64,000 nucleotides of DNA from Aurelia coerulea (taxonomy: Eukaryota > Cnidaria > Scyphozoa > Semaeostomeae > Ulmaridae), in assembly GCA_039566865.1 (NCBI GenBank), contig CM076945.1, positions 5,135,501 to 5,199,500 on the forward strand, read 5' to 3'. The position numbers were made by a program, and so were the translations under genes. Under the pieces are notes generated by a model that saw only the letters and a program-made list of their open reading frames with translations, searched no databases and was not told the DNA's origin. Below, piece by piece: positions 33,385 to 44,771 of the stretch (its first letter is position 1; each line of letters starts with the position of its first letter).

Positions 33385-34320
33385 TTTATATCTTTGAAGC
33401 AAATGTGATAAAGGTTGTCATCGCATAGGTGGATCTTGATGTTATTCGAAGAAGTTCAGAAGTAATTTACTTTATTTTCCGTCTCTTTCAACAGTTTTTA
33501 CATTGTCTCGACGAATATCTTATCACGGTACACAGTACCCTTCACGACAGTACCAGGAACCATTGGACCAGGACGAAAAGCTCGAAATTGAGAGTTTATT
33601 ATCAGCTGTTGCTTCCAGCACTATTTTCTTACTTTATTCCCCTTTATCCCATCAGCATAACAGACCAAATTTAATGGATCTCTTGAAGGTTCGTTAGCTA
33701 CCAAAACTTTATTGGTTAAGGAATTGGACTTGCTTCAATGAACTGAGCCAATGACTTCGCGACAAAACTACCGGTTGTCCCAAAAAACGCTACGGATTTG
33801 ATGGGGACTAGTGACAAGAATTTAGGTCCAATCAATCCATAGTAATTTTTTATATAATCCTCGATAGCTAACTTGAAGATAGATACCTTGTTTGATGATA
33901 TTGGTGCATTGAGGGTTGGAATTTTAATCTTGAAAGTTCAAATTTGCCTGAACCTCCTAACCAGAGCTTGTGGCTTTTATCATAAACTGCAAACGCGCTA
34001 TTTAGGAGAATCTCCTAAATTCCCGTGAAATAAGGGAATAAAGCCACATGCTGAGGAAAATGTTTGAATCTGAATTCAATCAAATTCATCAATTTTGTCC
34101 TGAAAAGATATCTTTTTTATGCTTCAAAAGTTTCAAAAAGTTAGACAAATTAGACAAACTCATCTCTCTCAAGCAATGGGTTCTCTTCATTAAATGTATG
34201 CAAGTGTATTTTTGCATCTCTTACCCAAATGTGATAAAGGTTGTAATCACATAGTTACTATAAGTTTAATTTTGATGTTATTCGAACTTCAGAAGTGATT
34301 TACCTTATTTTTCTTTTATC
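33385..34320. repeat. Direct duplication of about 105 bp
   Basis: 33385-33494 and about 34205-34319 are direct copies (AAATGTGATAAAGGTTGT, then TTGATGTTATTCGAA and TTCAGAAGT blocks), 815 bp apart. Both copies end in a polypyrimidine-CAG that looks like a splice acceptor. Confidence 0.65.
33495..33688 (+). other. Candidate orphan exon
   Basis: After the acceptor TCTCTTTCAACAG an open 194-bp segment runs to the donor AAG/GTTCGT. It reads ...YHGTQYPSRQYQEPLDQDEK, then LEIESLLSAVASSTIFLLYS and ends ...LMDLLK. Codon usage and amphipathic composition look protein-like, but I recognise no family and find no partner exon with matching phase (needs one carried base, leaves none). It could be a real exon of an unplaced gene or chance. 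Confidence 0.3.
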
Positions 34321-34803
34321 AGTATCAACATATATTTGGGACAAGTAGGATTGCTGAGGCTCCGCTGAAAAAAAATTGGATTTTTAGTTTTAGTATGTTT
34401 ATCGTGTTTTAGCTTCCTATTTCCGTAGAAACGAGATCTGAAAATTCGATTTTTTGGTGTATGCGCAGCACAACTCTTGAAACCCTAAAATCTGTTCGGA
34501 TCTGGTAGGAAGCAGGGGACAATTTTGCCTTTCCGAAACCACAAGGGATACAACAATGACATTCACCCCAATTGTTCTTTGTTGCTTACACCCCCGCAGG
34601 GGTAATTATATTCTCTTGCTTAACGCTGAAAGACCACGGAAAGAATTGGAGCAAGCTTGCTGCTAGGCTTATGGTTGTGCGGTCCTTTCGAGATGATTTG
34701 CATGCCCTGAAATGTATGTAAAATTTCCTGCCTTCGTTGCGGAGAAAGGAAAAAACGAATTTCTTACCTTCCCATGTAGAATTTCTATCAGAAGTACTAT
34801 GCG

Positions 34804-34939
34804 CATACTAACCGGTTTTGTGTTGTACAGGAAAATATAAAGCCCGAGGTCTTAAAAGTACAGACCGAGCTTGCGAGGTCTGTGCAATAAGACCGAGGGC
34901 TTTATATTTTCCTGTACAACTACAAAACCGGTTAGTATG
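34804..34939. repeat. Long hairpin, 63-bp arms, 10-bp loop
   Basis: 34804-34866 pairs with 34877-34939 with few mismatches (GTACAGGAAAATATAAAGCC against its inverse). Weaker pairing continues outward to about 34788 and 34953. Directly after it, TTATTACCTGA (34944) and the inverse TCAGGTAATAA (35175) bracket another ~240 bp. Confidence 0.8.
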
Positions 34940-34959
34940 AGTTTTATTACCTGATAGCT

Positions 34960-36330
34960 TCTAATTTTGACTTATACCATTTAGTCAAACTCATTTTGTT
35001 ACTGTTGTGTCGTTTGAGTTCATTGTAAATCTCACAGGCCTAAATTAGTTGCTGTGGTGACAAAAACGCGTCCTTGTATCGTATTATACAAGGCTACGGG
35101 AAAACCGCGGGAAATGTGCGATTAGCCAATGGGATTGGCGGGATTCTTGTATTGCCTCGTTTTTGAAACGTCAGTCAGGTAATAAAGTTCTGTCTTGCCT
35201 AATAGATTTCACAGTTCTGGCGTAAAAGCAGTGCAGTACTCGATTTAACCATGTTTAACATGAATTATTTAGTACCTTGTCTACCTACAGGAGCAGTAGT
35301 CATTCAATCAAAGATAACAACATAAGTGTAGATTTTCTCCCTGTTCATAATCACTGAAAAGTATTATATCAGAAAAGCACAGGAACCCAATTGCACTTCT
35401 ATTAACATACAGAAAAAGTTATGAAAAACGATGATTTAAGGTTACTTTGCTACAATCGTCACAGGCTTAGAGGGAGCAAAGAGAGCCCTTTGGACCATTC
35501 AGGGTGGACCAGCCACCCTGATGTTTTAAGAAGTGAAGTAGGCCTGTGGTATGATTTTCGTTATTTTCTCAAAATGTTTCTACTTTTTTATCGGGACAGT
35601 CGGTAGATAAATGAAGCTTCTACGCCCGTGACGATCGTAAAGTTACACTAAGCTACTTTGGCGTTTTGGACGTCCATAAACTGTTCTTGAATTTGTGCAG
35701 AAAAGGGTTCAACAGCTTCTTCAGCGTTCCTAACCCCATCCTCTTCTGCGTCTGCCCCAACTTCTTCTGCGTCTGCCCCATCTTATACGTGGAACACGAA
35801 TGCGTGGAACACGGATACGTGGAAGGCGGATACGTGGAAGGCGGATGCGGATCCTTCGTACCAGATTAAGATACGTTGATGGTTTGCAATATTTACAAAG
35901 CCTTTGTGACTTTCTCAAGAAGCTAGATGTGCAGCTTCGAAACGATCGTCGACACCTTTCAGCTATTTTACAATAGTTGCAATAGTAACTGATCGCGGTA
36001 AAGACTCCTGGGTCTTTTTGCTTCTCAGTTGCATCTACAAGAAAAATAAAGATGCTTGTACTGAAGCATGAGAACCACTATTGATAAAATTGTGCTGAGT
36101 TATGACTTTTTAACTACCGTCAATAAAAACATTCCCATTTGAAAATACACGGCTCCCTGGATATCAAGACCATGATATCGGAAAATAGACAATCTAGTGG
36201 TGGATATGTTCAAATCTACTTTGAAATTTACCTTGCTGAAATCGGCCACTCTGTTCTGAAATTCTGATATATTTTCTAAAGCCTCTTCAAGGAACTTTCA
36301 AAACGTGCCCAAAAATCATGACAATATTCT
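34960..36330. other. Intergenic with a short CG-richer minisatellite
   Basis: 35750-35860 holds repeated CTTCTGCGTCTGCCCCA and TACGTGGAAGGCGGA units. The frames open through it are repeat artefacts. No gene is recognised. Confidence 0.5.
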
Positions 36331-36335
36331 CTTAA

Positions 36336-36469
36336 AGGGAGTACAAAGACCAGCATGCTTAGCGTGAAGTCTGCGACTTGCTCTCCACAGCTTCCAGAAT
36401 AACTGACTGTACGAAATTCACCAAAACAAAAACAGAGGATGGCAAAGGCTGCTGGTCTTTGCACTTCCT
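36336..36469. mobile_element. Small MITE with TTAA flanks
   Basis: AGGGAGTACAAAGACCAGCA at the left is inversely matched by the right end (TGCTGGTCTTTGCACTTCCT), with TTAA outside both (36332-36335, 36470-36473). It is 134 bp. TTAA duplication fits piggyBac or Kolobok-type elements. Confidence 0.65.
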
Positions 36470-36799
36470 TTAACATTTCTGTCTTAAACTACCCTGGGTA
36501 CCAGACTCTCTAATGGTTGTCTATGCCTTACACGGGCCTTACGTTTCATTTCATTCATTTCATTTTGAAACATTGCTACAAACAAGAGCATTATTTCCAT
36601 TTAATGATAAACAATGATAGAAAGGATAAAAGAATAACAAATGTTCTACTACTAATAACTTACAACTGTTCACGTACGTAATACCAGTAATACGAAATCA
36701 CTTTTAAGGAAAGTGGCAATCTCTTTCATAGCGCCAAAGTTTCTATTTTACATTATAGATATCAATTTCTCGCGTAGCGCTAAGTTCCCAAAATTAGGG

Positions 36800-37150
36800 A
36801 CCAGTTCCCAAAAAAGTAGCAAAAGTTTATCACGAGGTTCGTTGTATGCATTGCATGTTAATAAAAAGTGTTCTTCATTCTAAATACAATTCAGATTGCA
36901 TCGCCGACAAATCCTATCCTTTTCTGGCACACGTTTGTGTCTACCAATTTCTGTTTCTAGCTGATGATTGGTACGACGAAATTTGACAAGTGTGTGGCGA
37001 GCATTCCTATCTTGCATTTGTATGTACGGTTCTGGGGGTTCTATGTTGAAAAGAGTTTTATAAAACTGTAAGAACGCAGTTCATTATCTCCTTTATTGCT
37101 ATTTCCATCGAGAGACAACATTGCATTTTCCCATACAGTAGCCTACCAAA
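36800..37150 (-). pseudogene. LINE C-terminal remnant with Cys/His knuckle
   Basis: The minus strand, with frameshifts, reads NARHTLVKFRRTNHQLETEI, then RICRRCNLNCI and NEEHFLLTCNAYNEPRDKLL. This RICxxCN...HFLLxC block closes the ORF of many invertebrate LINEs. Stops are present and the element is dead. Confidence 0.6.
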
Positions 37151-37159
37151 CTGGAATTT

Positions 37160-38095
37160 TTTTTCTTTGACACATCTGGCAGTCTACCTTCATTTTCATT
37201 TCATTTTCATTTAATCCATATTTAAAGTTGGCTGCATATCCACGGGCAGGGGACAACAATTTGCTACAATCTGTTGAATTTCAAAAATTATGCATAGAAT
37301 ATCTCCTTGGCATTTGCCGGCCATTTGCTCAATTAAATTTGTTTAATGACCCCTATCCATGGTCAAATTTCACTGATTTGTTCTCTCTAATTCCAAAAAT
37401 TGTTTGTTTACATCTGCATCCTAAGTTGACTTTTTATGATAATTAAAACAATACCTTGACTTCATGAGTTGATACTTCACATAAATCACACATAATTGGA
37501 GCTTTAGTTTGGCAATGCAATGGAACTTGAGAACAGTTAATTCCAAAGCATTCCAGGATTTTGTGTTGAGGTTATCTTGTTCTTTTGCAAAATATTTTAA
37601 CCTATTTTTACAAATTTTTTCCCTGGGATCGTGATGCTTTTCAGTGTAAAAGCAAGCCTTTTCAGTGTAAATCAAGCTTTGGATCAAAAAGGATATAAGA
37701 TAGCAAAATTAATGTGCAGTATTTGCTGCAGTATTTGATGAAAGAAAAGACTGCCAAGAATTGCAAAAGGTTGAGCTTAGGATAAAATGGGTACAGCAAA
37801 ATGTATTGATAACTTTCATGGAAAAGGAAAACTTAACTGACAAACTGTTCTCTATTCATAACTGTTGGAACTACTGTCATCCTCCTTGACCTATGTTTAA
37901 TTAACAGTTCAGTCTACTGTACTCCAACAATCAGCATTACTGATTTCATTCCCAGCTATTTCACTCTACACACCCACAAAGTTTAGTTTTTGTCAATCAA
38001 AATTGAAAATCATTTGGTTAAATGATATTTACAATTTACAATAGTAACTAAGAACATACTAATTCAAACCAACTATTTACAAAAAATATACTTTA
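37160..38095. other. Intergenic, no gene recognised
   Basis: A/T-rich. I searched it for downstream exons of the minus-strand secreted precursor (39008-40493) and found none that I would defend. Confidence 0.4.
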
Positions 38096-38099
38096 TACA

Positions 38100-38390
38100 A
38101 AAAATTATCGGCATATTTTGCAGGTGCATTTATCGCCAGCCCAGTCTTTGATCCTGTTTTTAAAAGCAGAAAGTGTTAGCTCATTTTTAACACTATCATC
38201 TAGGGTGTTCCAGAGGAAACTCCCTCTAAAGGACAGCGATTCTTGCCCATAGCCCTGTGTCGTTATTTGTGGCAGTTTGCAAAGATTTTGTATCCTTGGA
38301 TTCATTGCTACATTCATTGACTTCCTACCGGTACCGGGTGAGCCAATAATACACAGCTGTTTGAAAGCTTGTAACTCTGAAACCATTTAT
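38100..38390 (-). pseudogene. LINE reverse-transcriptase C-terminal remnant
   Basis: The minus strand encodes QAFKQLCIIGSPGTGR, then ESLSFRGSFLWNTLDDSVKN and FKNRIKDWAGDKCTCKICR followed by a stop. FRGxxLWNxLxxxVK and a terminal CxCxxC are standard for the end of CR1-like LINE ORFs. Only about 90 codons remain. Confidence 0.65.
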
Positions 38391-38439
38391 CAAATTAACA
38401 TGAACGGACACGGAACAGCAGACAAATCACCACTGTGAC

Positions 38440-38956
38440 GGGTGGGGGGGGGGGAGGGTTACTGGGGGTATGCAATTCCGCATTTCCGCCATTTTTTGCC
38501 CTATTTTCGCAAATCCGCAAACAGAGGATTGGCCATTTCCGCTATCCCTCGGGGCCTATGAGCAAAGTCCTCCAACTTCATATTAAGACGTGACACAATC
38601 AACAAAAACCATTTTCTTTATATTTGGCACGTAGCCGATCACACGCAAGCAGTTTTGCTGTCATGGGTAATCGTTTCGCGCCAAAATTCTGTTGTTGTTG
38701 TTACTGTTACCTTCAGACCTTTGTGATATGCTTTGTTTTCATTTGTTTTAGTGCATCTAAGTGAATATTGCACAACATTTGATGGAATTAGCATCAAATC
38801 TGCCATCTTTTAGCAAGTATTATCATTTTTGCAAAAATATTCCCACTCCGCAAAAATGCAGCCAATATCCGTAATCCCCATGATTGATTTCCGCATTTCC
38901 GCACCCAAATAGCCCGATATACGCTATCCGCAAAACCCCAGTGACCACCCCCCCCC
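38440..38956. mobile_element. Foldback DNA element with 9-bp target duplication (Mutator-like?)
   Basis: CACTGTGAC occurs directly outside both ends (38431-38439, 38957-38965). The ends are G-rich and C-rich (GGGTGGGGGG... and inverse), followed inward by GTTACTGGGG / GGTCACTGGGG and by inverse blocks with CGCATTTCCGC and GCGGATAGCG. Size 517 bp, no ORF. A 9-bp duplication is typical of Mutator-like elements; that assignment is inference. It lies in intron 2 of the minus-strand gene 39008-40493. Confidence 0.75.
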
Positions 38957-39007
38957 CACTGTGACAAATCCCCATAAGTCTCTCAAAACTGAAATCATGG
39001 TTATTAC

Positions 39008-40493
39008 CTTCAATATCATGGTCTACATCATCCTCCATCGGGTTCAGTTCATCTTCAGCTTCTATTTCTCGATCGATACTGTCTGCATCGCTTTCAAAAT
39101 TTTCACTTCCAATTCTTGGCTCGGAAAGTTGCTCTGCGTCATCTTCAGCAATTAATTCCCCTGAAAGGGTATGGGAAAGCAGTCTCAGATTTGAAGGAGG
39201 TCTTGTTGTAACGATTTGGTAATTGGCCGTAATTAATTAGATACCAGACTTCTCGTAGATCAGTCATGCGCTAGTCACCCCTGATTCCTCGTGTTCTTTC
39301 GCCGTTTTTGCGACACGTAAATGCAGTTCTAGTTGTGATCACATATCTATCTTCAACATGGTTACATTAATTTATTCTAGTTCTTCATATGTTGTTCTGT
39401 ATATATTTCAAAAAGGAAAGCATGTGTGTTATGGGCTTGATCTTTCGCTACAATAGGCCTCTAAGGGGTCAAATGGTTTATCAAAGTTTTTACAATAGAA
39501 CTAGGTCTCTAGGCACTAGGACTTACAATCCTGGCCAAAAGAAGCTGAGACATAGGCAAATTTCATTATTTTCATGATTTTTACTAAGATATCGAGGCGA
39601 AAACATACCATTAGGACATTCTGGTCCCCCTTCCCCCTAATTCAATGTCGAGAAGGTCGAATGGAGATTGATTATAGCAACATTGAAACGCGGGGGAACA
39701 GAGAGAATGTAATCAAAGACCGAAGGGATGCAATTTATGACTTGTCTTCTCTCGTCACAGCAAGGAATCGAAGGCTGCCATTATTCAAATGTTGTTGAAA
39801 CGGTTGGAGCTCCTACACAGCGATACGTCTCATTTCAAAATGAGACGTATCGCTGCGTAGGAGCTCCAACCGTTTCAACCACATTTGAATAATGGCAGCA
39901 TTCGATTCCTTGCTGTGACGAGAGAAGAACGAAGGAATACACTCTTTTTTTTTATAAGAATACTATAAATTTTTTCCAGCCTCAATATTCTTAAGAAATT
40001 TTCCGTTTTGAGCCTTAACATATTCTTAAAGTATTCTTATTTTTTCAAATCTGGCATGGTTTCAGGGGAACATGTGTCATATCATTATGAAGAAATGGTC
40101 GAACGAAAGAACATTTTAAGCAATTGTAACAATAAGAATGTTATGAACATCGCAAAACAGGCAACTGCTGGAAAATGAGACACAAATATGCTAGCAGAGG
40201 CTGAGCAATATTCTTATAATATTCTTAAAATTTGAATGATTATGAGCCTGAATATTCTTACAAGCAATATTCTTATAAAAAAAAGAGTGTAGCAACATTA
40301 TCAAGCTTTACTCGCAATCCCGTGGAAGAGAAACAACACAGTGAGTAAAAATATAATTTTGATCATAATTTAGGCCACATCAACACAGTGCATTATTGCC
40401 CATATGAATAGTCCAGAAACTTTGGCCACGATGATAGCACTTACCGTTAAGAAGACAAGCAAAGCCAAGGATGACGAAAACTATCAACTTCAT
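39008..40493 (-). CDS. Secreted acidic precursor, first two exons (3' end not found)
   Basis: Exon 1 (40493 down to 40445) encodes MKLIVFVILGFACLLNG, a complete signal peptide with a hydrophobic core, and ends at a GTAAGT donor after one base of a codon. Exon 2 (39160 down to 39008), after a CCCTTTCAG acceptor, continues in phase with GELIAEDDAEQLSEPRIGSE and further to ...DREIEAEDELNPMEDDVDHD, ending at a GTAATA donor, again in phase 1. The product enters the secretory pathway and starts with about 50 strongly acidic residues, as in propeptides of many small secreted peptides. No Cys is present in exon 2; any mature domain lies in exons I could not find below 38990. Intron 1 holds a MITE and a 182-bp palindrome; intron 2 holds a foldback element. 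Confidence 0.65.
39746..39927. repeat. Near-perfect palindrome, 90-bp arms
   Basis: 39746-39835 and 39838-39927 are inverse copies with three mismatches and a two-base centre. Perfect palindromes of this size are unstable in replication, so it should be young or under gene conversion. It lies 12 bp from the family B MITE in intron 1 of the secreted-precursor gene. It matches nothing else in the window. Confidence 0.95.
39940..40289. mobile_element. Mariner-like MITE, family B, copy 2
   Basis: The ends CACTCTTTTTTTTTATAAGA and inverse CACTCTTTTTTTTATAAGAA are flanked by TA (39938-39939, 40290-40291). 350 bp, non-coding, related to 19831-20153. Dense in TATTCTTA words. Confidence 0.85.
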
Positions 40494-41189
40494 ATTGAAT
40501 CTCTTGCCAATGCTTTGATCTGTGAAATTGAGCTTTTTAGTATAAAATAGATGACAATGGCAAGTAAACTAAACTTTTGATATAACAGATTTATAGTTTT
40601 TGACCGCCAGTGGAATATTGTAAGGTAGTTACGATTAACATGACGCTTAGCCAGAAAAAACGGGATCAGTAAAAAAAAGTAAGTTAAGTCGATATAGTTT
40701 GAAGATGCTAATGATTAATCTATTTGTGTAATGTAAAACCGGATCCTTTCATAATTTCTCAATTTTTGCCATGTTCTTGATGAATTTCCTGCTCTCTGTC
40801 AAACCAGGTTTCTAACATTGACGTACCAGCACAGAAATGTTTTTGTGTCTCAGAGCAGAAGAATATTGAAACCTACACTCGTAGCTTCGGCTATATGGGA
40901 TCGTCGTTTAGTGGCGAAAGTACATTGTATTGTAGAAAAAAGTTTACTCGGAGCACCAATTGTAGCTAACAAAAATACCCCCTCTTGCCTCCTTCCAGAA
41001 AATGCACTTTAAAGGAGAAATCTGTGTCGTATCAACTTACCGTGGATGAATATTGAGCACAAAGCTTCTTGTTTCTTCACCGACTGTTGAATGCTTTGAT
41101 GCAGCTCTGCTCACCTTTTATCTTCTTTGCCAAGGAACAGAAAATGACAGAGGTGTCCATCAATCACATCCAAAAATAGCACATCTTCT
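40494..41189. other. 5' flank of the minus-strand secreted-precursor gene
   Basis: No repeat or coding segment is recognised. The promoter for the gene at 39008-40493 should lie at the low-coordinate side of this stretch. Confidence 0.3.
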
Positions 41190-41193
41190 TTAA

Positions 41194-43218
41194 GGTAGAA
41201 GACCCCTTTTTTAGACCCAAAAAAATCAAATTTTTTTATTATCGATTTTGATGGAATAATCATTGCTCTATAATGTGCAACTGACACCTAAGCTGTTTTG
41301 TAAGTGCAAAACTGAAAAAAATTAGAGAATGTAGTGCTTGGTAGTATTTTTATACATAGCAACGCCCTTAGCAACGATAAAAACATTGAAACACGCGATA
41401 CCAAGGCCCACCAAGGCCCCTTCCGCCCCTGGCATAGGGTAAATTTGATTTTAAAGTTGGTTTACCTGTGACTTGCCTCGTTTTGAGACCTACTACCCCT
41501 AAATGAGGCTTAAAAGACATCCGAAAACTCGAGAAACTTCTGAAGTACGAGACAAGCAAAACGAAGTGCAATTTTGAGAAACTGATGTTGTTCAGGAAAG
41601 AGAAAGAACGAGTTTATCAAGAAAATCAGTCTTGGTGATCCCAATGCTGCAAGGAAAAGAGGGTTTCAACCAGGAAGATTGCTAAGAAACCAGCAGAAGA
41701 AGACATGTGACAACTTAGGCCCAAATCATAAATGTCTTGATGAGGCCTAACCCCCACACCACAGTTCACAAGAGAAGGGCAGAGGTTTTGATCAAGACAC
41801 AAATCAATGCATTGACTCAAGGTACAAGGTCTAGCCCTAGGTAATCATGGAAGCTCATTCGTTGCCTGAATCAAATATTAGGCCTACAAGGCAAAGAGGA
41901 TTTTTACAGAGTTCCAAACTTGATTATCATATGGCAATCTTTATCAATATGGAAATATTTTCAAGATGCTAATGCTTGTTTAGATGCTGAAACAGGGTTG
42001 AATTTCAGTTAATAGATCCCAAAGGGACATAAGTATTACAACATGCTTTGATTGTCAATTGGTTCATAAATTTTGCATTTATGCCCAGTAAAAATTTGTT
42101 TTTGGTTGCTGATGTATGCAGTATGTATGCGCATGATCTGGAAATAAAGAATGTCATAGCTACTGGTCAGATGGTACCACAGCTTGTGCAAGTTGAACTC
42201 AAGCAAGGAAAGGGACCAGTTCTTGTAAATCAGATCTTACATTTAGCAAGGAATCTTTGCCAATCTCTGAGATCAAAGAAATGCAGAGATATATTATCTT
42301 CTCCGTAAATCAAAGACTATGCGTAATTGGCTCCTACGCAAGACACAAAATATAAATGAAGCATTTCATGAGATGATTTGAGAAAGGTGATTCAAAGCTG
42401 AATATGTTGGGGGACGGGATATTTAAAAGACTTATTTGATCTAGGAGTATTTGATGTAATTATGGCCATCAATATGTACAGTACAAGCTGTGCGGACATT
42501 AACATGGCCAGACATTTGCAAAATTCAGGTCAAAAAGACATTTATTGTAAAGAGAAAGATAATCATACAGTGAAAAGTCTTGTGAGAAGACAGCTAAGAG
42601 GCAAAACAAAGTTTGAAAATGAGAAGAAACAAGAAAAGAGGGATTAATGTTGTGGATAGCAAAGATTTCACTTGGTTTTTGTAACATCAAACTTTAACTT
42701 GATTTTTCTCAAAACAAGATTTTCGCCCAGGTTTGCGTTTTGTGTCCAATACAACTTTTGTTAGAATTAAGATATCTCAACCAAATTTTCATGTTATATT
42801 CCTCATGATGTGTGCTATGCAATAAACCCTTAAAAATTCCAGATGTCATAAGAAAAAAAATTTTTCCTTTGTGTCAAATTTTTGACATAAAGCGCAAATG
42901 TGCATGGTGTTTAATTTTTCGAAATATTAAAAAAATTTCCAATACCTTGCTCAAGCTTTTAGGTAAGTTGCAGAGAACCATGTAGTGGTAACATATGCTG
43001 AAAATCTCATCTTTATACATTGTAGCAATGTGCAGATATTTTGGACACAATTACATGCACTTTTTGCTATTATTCCGCTCCTATTGTTGCTATGGCAACT
43101 AATTTCTAAAAATAGAACTTGTGTTTTTTCCACATTTCCTTATTTGTATCCATCCCACAAAAGATCTTGTCAAAATACTTTAAAATAAAGAATTTTTACC
43201 AAAAAGGGGTCTTCTACC
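41194..43218. mobile_element. 2.0-kb DNA element with TTAA duplication, no recognisable transposase
   Basis: The ends GGTAGAAGACCCCTTTTT and its inverse lie inside TTAA (41190-41193, 43219-43222). TTAA duplications are made by piggyBac and Kolobok-type transposases; the GG-starting end fits Kolobok better. The interior is protein-like in places, for example minus and plus frames near 41600-41830 and a plus frame at 42048-42308 (VIATGQMVPQLVQVELKQGK), but I recognise no DDE motif, THAP or zinc finger. It may be a decayed autonomous copy or a carrier of foreign sequence. Confidence 0.7.
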
Positions 43219-43681
43219 TTAAAAAACACTCTTTTTCTTGAATGATGAAGTCTGTCCAGGCATGACTTTTGCAGGAAGTGTTGTATCTTTCATACACATT
43301 ATGTAGTGTTGCATTGCATAGCAGTTTCCATTAATCTCAGATATGTCATCCAGTTAGATCGTCCCCCTTTTAAACACAGTTGACACTTTTAAGGACATGT
43401 TTTTTATTGTTTATGTTTTAGCTCATTTTTATGTAATTCATAATGGTGGAAATTTGCAAAATTCATATCTTTAAAAATCATTTTAGAAATTCAACAGTTG
43501 AAATGTAAAACCTGGGGCAAAATGTATTTATCAAAAAAATTTACAAAATTAAAGCCGTTATTTTTATTATTTTGAACTATAATATTCTGCAAGCAAAATT
43601 CCTCAATGATGCCTTTCTTTCCTTTCTGATATTTGAGACCAAACAAGAGTTTAATAGGAATCAATAATCATCAGTACTCTT

Positions 43682-43998
43682 CAGGGGCGGATCCAGCCCG
43701 AAGTTGAAGGGGGGGCAACTTGCAAAGTGGGCGCCAAATATACGATAGAAATTGAGCGCGCAGAAGGCGCGCGAAAATATTTTGGACGCTTTTCAAAGAA
43801 AATTCTTTGATTTACTGCTAAATAACGCCTTGATTTATATGTTTCCCCCATATTTAAATCGAAACAGTTGAAAAAATATGCATTAGAGTCAGGAAGAGGG
43901 GCGCTTTTCTCGCCAAAAGAGGGGCTCCAAGCTGAGTTTTTATCGTGAAGGGGGGGTAATTGCCCCCACTTGCCCCCCCCCCCCTAAATCCGCCACTG
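43682..43998. mobile_element. hAT-type MITE with 8-bp duplication
   Basis: The ends CAGGGGCGGATCCAG and inverse CAGTGGCGGATTTAG are classic hAT termini. GTACTCTT is duplicated exactly outside (43674-43681, 43999-44006). 317 bp, no ORF. Confidence 0.9.
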
Positions 43999-44287
43999 GT
44001 ACTCTTTATGAAAAGTATTTTCTTGAAAACCAGGCAGCCATAAAAAGAGCTGAATTCGCTAATCTTTAAAACCAATCACCGATCATAGCCGATCATAATC
44101 TTTAAAGCACAGATCGGCTATAACTGGGAACGTAGTCATAATTTAGTTTTTGATTTACTTCTTGCCAGAAAAGAAATTTTGAGATCGGCCATTCCAAACA
44201 GGAGTACTTTTTGGGACACCCTGTTGGAGACGATATTTTTCTTACTTGGATAACTCGCAGATTTCTTCAGAGCGTTGTCGAGGCATA

Positions 44288-44771
44288 CAGGAACGCCGGA
44301 GAGGGGGGGCGCGGGGGGGGGGGGGGGGGGCAAGCGCCCCTCCTGCCCTTTCCTAAGGGGGGCAAAGGGGGCAAAGGTGCCCTTTCCATGAAAAACAATA
44401 ATTTACTTTAATAAAATAATTTAAATTATAACTTGATAGAAAAGCCACCATAGCTTCATTCCCATATCAGGAAACGCACCAGTAACGAAAAATGACTGGC
44501 AATTGCAACTTCAAAATGCGATCTTATGTGATTCGGAATGAGGACATGTGGAGAAATAGCCGAAAAAAATGTGTGAAATATCATGATTGATGTTCGTTGA
44601 AACATTTTTGATAGCATTTTAAGCCAATCTAAAGGGCGGGGCCACAAAAATTTTCCCAGGGGAGTACCCCCGGACCCCCCAATTTTTCAGCTCGCTTCGC
44701 TCGCCTTCGGTCTCGATTGCCCTTACGTTCCTAATCGCCCCCCTTGCCCTACCATCGCTCCGGCGTCCCTG
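44288..44771. mobile_element. hAT-type MITE, second kind, with 8-bp duplication
   Basis: The ends CAGGAACGCCGGAG and inverse CAGGGACGCCGGAG lie inside GAGGCATA (44280-44287, 44772-44779). The interior has a long G run (44312-44330) and palindromic GCTCGCTTCGCTCGC. 484 bp, no ORF. Confidence 0.9.

Noticed and set aside
35666..35918. Repetitive open frames with VEGGYVEGG or RIRLPRIRVP
   Set aside because: Both strands are open because of a short CG-rich tandem repeat.
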